Origin: Chloroflexota bacterium | GTDB lineage: Bacteria > Chloroflexota > Dehalococcoidia > Lucifugimonadales > Lucifugimonadaceae | Direction of reading: 5' to 3' | DNA length: 10,850 nt | Assembly (NCBI GenBank): GCA_029262715.1 | Contig: JAJCYX010000146.1 | Location: 1 to 10,850 of the forward strand | In this document: piece by piece, positions 6,597-10,850 of the stretch | Layout: every line of letters begins with the position of its first letter | Numbering within the stretch: position 1 is the stretch's first letter | Made by a program: the position numbers and the translations under genes | The notes under the pieces: model-generated | Database searches by the model: none | Seen by the model: only the letters and a program-made list of their open reading frames with translations | What the model was told of the DNA's origin: nothing

Positions 6597-7856
6597 CTAC
6601 AGCACGCCTCGCTCTATTCGTTCGCCCGCCTTGAATACGTCTCGAACCTTCCATAGTTGCGAGAGGTCTGTTAGCGGGTTGCCTTCTACTACCAGTACAT
6701 CCGCCGGGCGGCCCGGTTCGAGTGCGCCTGCCCGCTCACCTGCGCCCACCGACGTTGCGGCTCCCGAGGTAGCGCTCACTATGGCCTCGGTATTGGTCAG
6801 GCCGGACTCGGCGAGAATCTCGATCTCGCTGACGAATAGGCCGGGCGCATAGTGGCTCCACGGCGAATCCGAACCCGCAGTCACGTGCACACCCATCTTC
6901 GCCAGCCGCCCCGTCGCCTCCATGCGGTGCTCTAGATTCCGCTTATTCGCATCGAGCGCGGCCACCTGCCGGGGTGTCGAGCCGTGTTCTTTCAATCTCG
7001 CCTCAGTCGACTCGATTCCTGCGCGCATAACGTGCAGTGTTGGGTTCACCCAGGCGTCCGCCGCAGCAAGCTGGTCCGCCAGATCCTGCCGCCACTCATA
7101 CCTGCCGAACTCGTCCTCGAAAACGCAGTGGATAATCATGTCGATCCCGGCATCCAGGGCGTTCGCAACGCCCGCTGCGTTGGCGCAGTGCGCTGCCGTC
7201 AGCTTGTTGAACCTGTGCGCTTCGTCGTGCGCAGTGCGAAGCTCGGCGACCGTGTACGAAGCGAGGTTGTCGAAGGACGAACGGGTGCTGCCGCCGGTCG
7301 CCATGATCTTGATGAAATCAGCACCCTCCTTGATGAGCGACCGGACCTCCTTGCGCACCTCAGCCTCGCCGTCAGCCTCGGAGCCGCAGTACCACATGTG
7401 GCCACCGGTCATCGTTAGAGGTCTGCCGGAGATGACCATGCTCGGACCGGATGCGAGACCGCGTCGAATACCTTCTTTGAGCGAGAATCCGACCCTATGT
7501 TTCGCTCCGTTTTCACGTGCTGTCGTGACCCCTGAGTGAAGTGCGTGACGTGCGTTTTTCGCTGCTCGCAACAGCAGCATGTCGTCGTCATCTTTGGCTA
7601 CATCGTCACCGAGCGTGCCGTCGCCGGGGGCCATCATGTGCGTATGGGCGTCGACAAGGCCGGGCAGAACCGTGGCGTCGCCATAGTCGAGTTCGGTGAC
7701 GGTCGCGCCGTCTGGTGCTCTGACTTCGGACTGGCTGCCGACGCTCTTGATGGTGCTGTTTTCGAGCAGGACCGCGGCTGATTCGAGCGGCGGAGCGCCG
7801 GAGCCGTCGATGAGCCGATCTACGCGGATGATGGTGAACCGGGGAGTTGTGGTCAT
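6597..7856 (-). CDS. Imidazolonepropionase-like amidohydrolase
   Basis: 419 residues with the full layout of amidohydrolase superfamily enzymes (PF01979): an N-terminal beta-sandwich strand set, then VLPGLVDAHTHMM with the HxH metal pair His71/His73. The putative carboxylated bridging lysine is Lys183 in FIKIMATGG, the next metal histidines are His223 (TAAHC) and His243 (IIHC), and the catalytic Asp330 is in TAGSDSP. The C-terminus returns to the composite domain with GALEPGRPADVLVVEGNPL. This set resembles imidazolonepropionase/Xaa-Pro dipeptidase-type members that cleave amide or cyclic amide bonds in the cytoplasm using a binuclear metal site; the exact substrate is not deducible. All expected ligands are present, so it should be active. 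The ATG at 7856 has no strong ribosome binding site. The unrecognised gene starts 20 nt downstream on the same strand. Confidence 0.92.
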   Translation of the reverse strand: MTTTPRFTIIRVDRLIDGSGAPPLESAAVLLENSTIKSVGSQSEVRAPDGATVTELDYGDATVLPGLVDAHTHMMAPGDGTLGDDVAKDDDDMLLLRAAKNARHALHSGVTTARENGAKHRVGFSLKEGIRRGLASGPSMVISGRPLTMTGGHMWYCGSEADGEAEVRKEVRSLIKEGADFIKIMATGGSTRSSFDNLASYTVAELRTAHDEAHRFNKLTAAHCANAAGVANALDAGIDMIIHCVFEDEFGRYEWRQDLADQLAAADAWVNPTLHVMRAGIESTEARLKEHGSTPRQVAALDANKRNLEHRMEATGRLAKMGVHVTAGSDSPWSHYAPGLFVSEIEILAESGLTNTEAIVSATSGAATSVGAGERAGALEPGRPADVLVVEGNPLTDLSQLWKVRDVFKAGERIERGVL

Positions 7857-7944
7857 GGCGAGGTTTCTCAGGCTGGCGGGTTTAGAGGGCGGGCTGAGTA
7901 CGCCGACAAGGTATCACCGCGGTGCCGTAATAGGGGAGCGATGT

Positions 7945-7982
7945 CCTCCCTCCCAGATTGGGAGGGAGTTAGAGGGAGGGTC
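7945..7982 (+). repeat. GC-rich palindromic intergenic repeat, copy 2
   Basis: Arms CTCCCTCCCA (7946-7955) and TGGGAGGGAG (7959-7968) around GAT, then the tail TTAGAGGGAGGGT. Arms are identical to copy 1 at 2076-2098. It opens the roughly 310-nt gene-free stretch 7857-8169, which holds this element, an inverted relative, a TGTCAT-ended element and the terminator of the HAD gene, but no credible gene. Confidence 0.75.
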
Positions 7983-8018
7983 TGCCGTCGGAGAATTCCG
8001 CTTACTGCTTCAAAGCGA

Positions 8019-8060
8019 AACGACCCTCACCCTTTATCCCTCTCCCAGCCTGGGAGAGGG
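8019..8060 (-). repeat. Related palindromic repeat in opposite orientation (CCCTCTCCCA type)
   Basis: CCCTCTCCCA (8038-8047), GCC, TGGGAGAGGG (8051-8060) is a perfect 10-bp inverted repeat, extendable to 11 bp. Read on the minus strand it is followed by a purine tail (ATAAAGGGTGAGGGTCG) resembling that of copies 1 and 2, so it faces copy 2 tail to tail. Sequences of this CCCTCTCCC/GGGAGAGGG type are common as dispersed intergenic repeats in many bacteria. Confidence 0.7.
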
Positions 8061-8067
8061 GAACGTT

Positions 8068-8147
8068 TGTCATTCTGAACTTGATTCAGAATCTCTTGAG
8101 TGATTGTGTGATGGCGCTTAGATCCCTTCGCTGCGGTCGGGATGACA
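8068..8147. repeat. 80-bp MITE-like element with TGTCAT ends
   Basis: The left end TGTCATTC (8068-8075) and right end GGATGACA (8140-8147) are imperfect inverted repeats (7 of 8). Within the left half is an 8-bp palindrome, ATTCTGAA (8072-8079)/TTCAGAAT (8085-8092). The right half (8120-8147) is a 28-bp imperfect palindrome starting AGATCCC and ending GGGATGACA. That half recurs at 10348-10375 with two differences. No target duplication is visible and no protein is encoded. This resembles a widespread small non-coding repeat that yields spurious ORFs ending in HPDRSGGI when translated. Confidence 0.65.
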
Positions 8148-8150
8148 CGT

Positions 8151-8170
8151 AGAAAACGCGGCTGCGCCGC
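8151..8170 (-). terminator. Intrinsic terminator of the SMP-30/HAD operon
   Basis: On the minus strand the last base of the TAG stop begins GCGGC (8170-8166), loop GCA, GCCGC (8162-8158), then GTTTTCT. A GC-rich 5-bp stem and T-run directly at the stop codon make this a reasonable rho-independent terminator, though the stem is short. Confidence 0.6.
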
Positions 8171-8796
8171 TACAGCGGTACTTCTATTCCGCAGCTCTTC
8201 AGGTCGGCCTGCAACTGGCTGGCACTTGTGAAGTGGAACGCTCGGATTCCGAGAGCGGTTGCTCCTGCGATGTTCTCCGGGCGGTCGTCCGTGAAGAAGA
8301 TTTCACTCGGCTCATAGCCTGACCGTTCGATCAGTGGCATGTAGAACGCTGGGTCCGGTTTCATGGCACCTACAAGGTGGGACAGTATCGGCGGATCGAA
8401 CCGGCTTGCAAATGACAGGCTCTGCTGCACCCATTCCCAGTGCGGCTGCGATGTATTGCTGGCGATGGTTATTCCGACCTTTTCGGCTACCGCCGCGACC
8501 ATGGCGATCACCGTTTCGTCCGGTATCAACGATTCGTGGTAGATGGTTCTGAGTTTGGGCTCGCTGATTGGCAGCTCAAGCTCACGGATAGCGTTTGCAG
8601 CGTGCTCTTCCCACGACATCTGACCCGACTCGAACAGCGCTTTCTTGTCGGGTGAGAACAGCACGTCGAAAACCTGCTGCTCAGATTTGCCTGAGAGCGC
8701 GGCAAGCTTGCGCGCAGGGATCTGCTCCTGCACGTCTACAATCACGTTTCCAAGGTCGAACGCTGCCAGCTTGATCGGTATATGCGGATCAGACAT
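8170..8796 (-). CDS. HAD-superfamily hydrolase, YihX-like, paralogue 2
   Basis: 208 residues of HAD subfamily IA. Motif I is FDLGNVIVD with nucleophile Asp14 and Gly16 in the place of the usual second Asp. From memory the same DLGN signature occurs in the E. coli sugar phosphatase YihX, so this is a subfamily trait rather than decay. Motif II is Ser113-Asn114 (IASNTS), motif III Lys146 in MKPD, motif IV FFTDD with Asp170/Asp171 followed by ENI, as in YihX. An alpha-helical cap lies at about 22-95. The likely role is cytoplasmic dephosphorylation of a small metabolite, possibly a sugar phosphate. The gene starts inside the end of the upstream HAD gene (ATGTCTGA, 8-nt overlap), implying translational coupling. 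It is a clear paralogue of that gene: both have FxSP at about residues 44-49, PHWxW, and an ADLKxCG C-terminus. A terminator hairpin follows the stop. Confidence 0.88.
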   Translation of the reverse strand: MSDPHIPIKLAAFDLGNVIVDVQEQIPARKLAALSGKSEQQVFDVLFSPDKKALFESGQMSWEEHAANAIRELELPISEPKLRTIYHESLIPDETVIAMVAAVAEKVGITIASNTSQPHWEWVQQSLSFASRFDPPILSHLVGAMKPDPAFYMPLIERSGYEPSEIFFTDDRPENIAGATALGIRAFHFTSASQLQADLKSCGIEVPL

Positions 8797-9400
8797 TCAC
8801 GCCACACTCTTTCAGGTCGGCTCGAAGTTGGTCTGGGCCTGTGAATAGAAAAGAGCGAATACCGAGGCTGTTTGCCGCGATTATGTTCTGTTCGTTGTCG
8901 TCAGTGAAGAAGATCTCATTGGGCCGAACTCCGGACATTCTCACGAGAGTATGAAAATACTCAGCGTCGGGCTTCATCACACTGATCTCAAACGATAGAA
9001 CGGCCGGGTTGAACAGGTCAGAGTAGGGAAGGGTCGCCTTCGCCCAGTCCCAGTGTGGCGACGGCAAATTGCTCGCAATCGCCACCCGCACATGAGTAGA
9101 TGTTGCTTCGACGATTCTGCCAACGGGTGTATTCGGAGAGTGAGAGGTGCAGTGAATACGCCAGAATTCCTGCTCGCTAATTTCCAATTCTAGTGACTCG
9201 GCAGCGATGCGTGCGTGCTGCGCCGGAGTGATGCGTCCGGTTTCGATGGGGCGCTTGCGCTCAGGCGAAAATATGGCAGCGAAGACTTCATCTTTAGGCT
9301 TGCCCGATCTACGGGAATATTCGGTGACCGGAATCGACTCGTCGGCACGAATCATCACACCGCCCATGTCGAACGCTGCCAGCTTGATCTCGATGCTCAC
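8789..9400 (-). CDS. HAD-superfamily hydrolase, YihX-like, paralogue 1 (GTG start)
   Basis: 203 residues starting at GTG (9400-9398), which overlaps the TGA of the SMP-30 gene as GTGA. Motifs: FDMGGVM with nucleophile Asp11 and Gly13 where many HAD enzymes have the general-acid Asp, Ser110-Asn111 (IASNLPS), Lys143 in MKPD, and FFTDD with Asp167/Asp168 followed by EQNI. The cap region (about 20-95) differs more from the downstream copy than the core does, including HCTSHSPNTP (83-92), which fits divergence in substrate choice after tandem duplication. Expected reaction: phosphate monoester hydrolysis in the cytoplasm; the substrate is unknown. The coupled upstream lactonase-like gene suggests sugar-acid or sugar-phosphate metabolism, by inference only. 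Confidence 0.87.
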   Translation of the reverse strand: MSIEIKLAAFDMGGVMIRADESIPVTEYSRRSGKPKDEVFAAIFSPERKRPIETGRITPAQHARIAAESLELEISEQEFWRIHCTSHSPNTPVGRIVEATSTHVRVAIASNLPSPHWDWAKATLPYSDLFNPAVLSFEISVMKPDAEYFHTLVRMSGVRPNEIFFTDDNEQNIIAANSLGIRSFLFTGPDQLRADLKECGVNV

Positions 9401-10272
9401 GGTTGCACCGGGATGCCGGGTGTTTTTACTCGCAGAGAGTAGACGGATGTGCGGGCGGTGACGTACATGGTGCGGCGGTCGGCGTCACCCCATCCGAGGT
9501 TGGCGGGCAGTTCCGGCAGTTCCAGCACGCCGAGCAGTTCCTCATCAGCGTTCCATATCCAGATACCGCCCGGCCCTGTCGAATAGATGTTCCCAGCAGC
9601 GTCCAGCTTGAGACCGTCTGGCACTCCATCCAGTTCGCCTGCGGGGCCGTAGGGCATTGGGTCGACGATTCGAGAGTTGCTTAGAGTGCCGTCTGCGGCC
9701 ACATCGTAGGCGTGCATGTGCGGGTCTGGCCGAGAGTTGGATGCGTAGAGGATTTTGCCGTCGGGCGAGAACGCAAGACCGTTCGGGTGGTTCATGTCCG
9801 ATGCCATGAGGTGAAGCGAGCCGTCTTCGTTCAGTCGCCAGATGGCTGCGTAGCCGAGCTCCTTCTCTTCTTCGGGTAGCGCCTTTTTGTCTGGGTCGGT
9901 GAAGTAGAACGAGTTGCCTGGCCCACGGACGATGTCGTTGCTGCGGTTCAGCCTCTTACCCTCGAAGCGGTCCACCAGCAACGTCAGGCTGCCATCTGGC
10001 TCGTACCTGCACACGCGGCGGGCGTCCTGTTCGCAGATCATCACACGCCCCTGCTGATCGAATACTGCGCCGTTCGCTCCTCCCGAGTTTTCCCTGATGA
10101 CGGTTTTCTCGCCTGTTTCAGGGTTCACTTTGTAGTGAATTCGCGCGTCGACGTCTGAGACGTACAACGTGCCGGATGGGTCCCACAACGGTCCTTCGGT
10201 GAAGACGAACCCGGTTGCGACTGTTCGGGGCTGAAGGTTTTCGAATAACGGCTCGAACGGTTGGGGAGGCAT
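9397..10272 (-). CDS. SMP-30/gluconolactonase/LRE-family protein
   Basis: 291 residues, a normal length for this six-bladed beta-propeller family (PF08450), whose members are Ca2+/Zn2+-dependent lactonases (gluconolactonase, regucalcin) or related hydrolases. The expected metal ligands are visible: Glu26 in FTEGPLWD, Asn112 in NRSNDIV, Asn164 in NHPNGLAFSPDG, and Asp219 in GVPDGLKLD. Each sits in a repeated blade pattern of the type DxxGxxYxxD. No signal peptide is seen, so it is probably cytoplasmic. It is the first gene of a three-gene minus-strand operon; its TGA overlaps the GTG of the first HAD gene by 4 nt. The ATG at 10272 lacks a recognisable ribosome binding site; the protein aligns from its first residues, so a later start is unlikely. 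The sugar-acid lactone it acts on is not known. Confidence 0.9.
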   Translation of the reverse strand: MPPQPFEPLFENLQPRTVATGFVFTEGPLWDPSGTLYVSDVDARIHYKVNPETGEKTVIRENSGGANGAVFDQQGRVMICEQDARRVCRYEPDGSLTLLVDRFEGKRLNRSNDIVRGPGNSFYFTDPDKKALPEEEKELGYAAIWRLNEDGSLHLMASDMNHPNGLAFSPDGKILYASNSRPDPHMHAYDVAADGTLSNSRIVDPMPYGPAGELDGVPDGLKLDAAGNIYSTGPGGIWIWNADEELLGVLELPELPANLGWGDADRRTMYVTARTSVYSLRVKTPGIPVQP

Positions 10273-10347
10273 GGTGGGGTGGTTCCGAGTCGGGGGTTAG
10301 CAGATCAGGACGCAGGTTACCGGAAGTTGAGGTAGCGAAAGGCGGTC

Positions 10348-10375
10348 AGATCCCTCCGCTACGGTCGGGATGACA
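10348..10375. repeat. Half copy of the TGTCAT-ended repeat
   Basis: 28 bp matching 8120-8147 except at two positions, an imperfect palindrome from AGATCCC to GGGATGACA. The left half present at 8068-8119 is missing here, so this is a fragment or a solo end. Translation of this stretch gives the spurious HPDRSGGI peptide. Confidence 0.7.
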
Positions 10376-10391
10376 AAAAGCAGCTTGCTGC
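10375..10391 (-). terminator. Terminator-like hairpin with T5 tract
   Basis: On the minus strand GCAG, loop CAAG, CTGC is followed by five T residues (10379-10375). It lies about 160 nt beyond the histidine kinase stop and abuts the TGTCAT repeat end. A 10-nt piece, ATGCAGCAAG, also occurs on the minus strand near 2163-2172, downstream of lipoprotein 1. Confidence 0.5.
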
Positions 10392-10410
10392 ATGAAAACG
10401 TTGTTTACTG

Positions 10411-10470
10411 CTGAAAACCCCGCACGCGGCACCCACCCTCTAACTCCCTCCCGGTGAGGGGGGGAGAATG
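10411..10470 (-). repeat. Degenerate palindrome/tail repeat fused to a GCCGCGTGCGG motif
   Basis: On the minus strand a degraded palindrome (CCCTC, loop, GAGGG) is followed by GAGTTAGAGGGTGGGT, the same tail as copies 1 and 2. This leads directly into GCCGCGTGCGGGGTTTTCAG (10430-10411), a variant of the hairpin found after two stop codons in this window. Confidence 0.6.
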
Positions 10471-10531
10471 AAGCACCGGAACAAAATGACATGCGGCCAC
10501 CCATCAATTGATTGACAACTCGTGCCACACC

Positions 10532-10550
10532 GGAAAAGGCCGCACGCGGC
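10532..10550 (-). terminator. Terminator-like hairpin after the histidine kinase stop
   Basis: One base beyond the TAG stop, on the minus strand: GCCG, loop CGTG, CGGC, then CTTTTCC. This is almost identical to the hairpin after the serine hydrolase at 2006-2023. The short stem leaves its efficiency open. Confidence 0.5.
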
Positions 10551-10551
10551 T

Positions 10552-10850
10552 CTAGCCTGCGCCGTTTGAGGTGGCTGCTGGGAGAATTACTCGGAAGCTG
10601 GTGCCCTGGCCAGGTGTGCTGGAGACGCTTAGTAGACCGCCGTGCGCTTCGACCAGGCGTTTCACGATGGTGAGACCGAGGCCGACGCCGCCTGTTGAGC
10701 GGTTTCGAGAAGGGTCAACCCTGTAGAACTGATCGAAGATGCGGTCCAGCTCATCTGCTGGAATTCCTGCTCCCGTGTCTGTAACGCTGAACGCAACGCT
10801 CGCCGGGCCCTCACGCTCCGCAATGAGGCTCACCTTCCCGCCGCGAGGCG
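10552..10850 (-). CDS. Sensor histidine kinase, C-terminal ATPase domain (5'-truncated)
   Basis: The frame is open to the right edge, so 99 C-terminal residues of a larger protein are present; the GTG at 10833 is internal. The visible part is the HATPase_c domain (PF02518) of a two-component sensor kinase. It contains the end of the N-box region (PRGGKV), the G1 box VTDTGAGIP, the F box FDQFYRVDPSRN, the G2 box GGVGLGLTIVK, and the terminal strand GTSFRVILP. This resembles PhoR/ResE-type membrane kinases. The phosphoacceptor His, sensor domain and membrane segments lie outside the window, so the signal cannot be named. All ATP-lid glycines are intact. The last residues AATSNGAG form a short unstructured tail. 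It is the last gene of its transcript, with a hairpin directly after the stop. Confidence 0.93.
   Translation of the reverse strand, partial: PRGGKVSLIAEREGPASVAFSVTDTGAGIPADELDRIFDQFYRVDPSRNRSTGGVGLGLTIVKRLVEAHGGLLSVSSTPGQGTSFRVILPAATSNGAG

Noticed and set aside
7696..8103. 135-codon plus-strand ORF across the amidohydrolase 5' end and the spacer
   Set aside because: The first part is antisense to a well-supported gene and the rest translates palindromic repeats; no coding signature.
7940..8150. Possible CRISPR-like array in the repeat cluster
   Set aside because: The repeats are of different families and orientation, with no regular spacer length and no cas gene nearby.
10346..10528. 60-codon minus-strand ORF ending in HPDRSGGI
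   Set aside because: It lies wholly in repeat DNA; the HPDRSGGI peptide is a translation of the dispersed TGTCAT repeat, with no ribosome binding site or domain.

Overview
The window looks like a fragment of a moderately GC-rich bacterial chromosome (the stretches I counted by hand near 60% G+C). The genes are tightly packed, and the short gaps are loaded with small palindromic repeats. Two type II (lipobox) lipoprotein signal peptides, abundant amidohydrolase/serine-hydrolase/SMP-30 catabolic genes and these repeat types remind me of uncultured Chloroflexota (SAR202/Dehalococcoidia-like) genomes. That placement is an impression only, because nothing here is a taxonomic marker.

Layout. Positions 1-2005 (+ strand) hold the 3' part of an Amidohydro_2 family hydrolase and a complete class C beta-lactamase-fold serine hydrolase/esterase with a good ribosome binding site. 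A repeat-bearing convergent spacer (2006-2201) follows. From 2202 to 7856 all genes are on the minus strand. In transcription order they are an imidazolonepropionase-like amidohydrolase, an unrecognised AT-richer gene (5572-6576), a RecQ-type helicase, and two tandem paralogous lipoproteins of unknown function. Next is a repeat cluster (7857-8169), then a tightly coupled minus-strand operon: SMP-30/gluconolactonase-like protein, then two tandem YihX-like HAD hydrolases joined by 4-nt and 8-nt start/stop overlaps. A second repeat cluster (10273-10551) precedes the C-terminal catalytic domain of a sensor histidine kinase, cut by the right edge.

How it fits together. The lactonase/HAD operon suggests linked sugar-acid or sugar-phosphate chemistry, and the other hydrolases suggest small-molecule scavenging; both are inferences. 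The best candidates for something undescribed are: (i) the compositionally distinct orphan gene with a 65-bp inverted-repeat-bounded element beside it; (ii) the lipoprotein pair with an identical C-x11-C signature; (iii) a RecQ with DDAH in place of DEAH and an altered aromatic-rich loop; (iv) a recurrent stop-codon-adjacent hairpin, GCCGCGTGCGGC plus TTTTC, and a second repeat family whose ends sit just past terminator-like hairpins. I see no CRISPR array, tRNA, rRNA or transposase gene.
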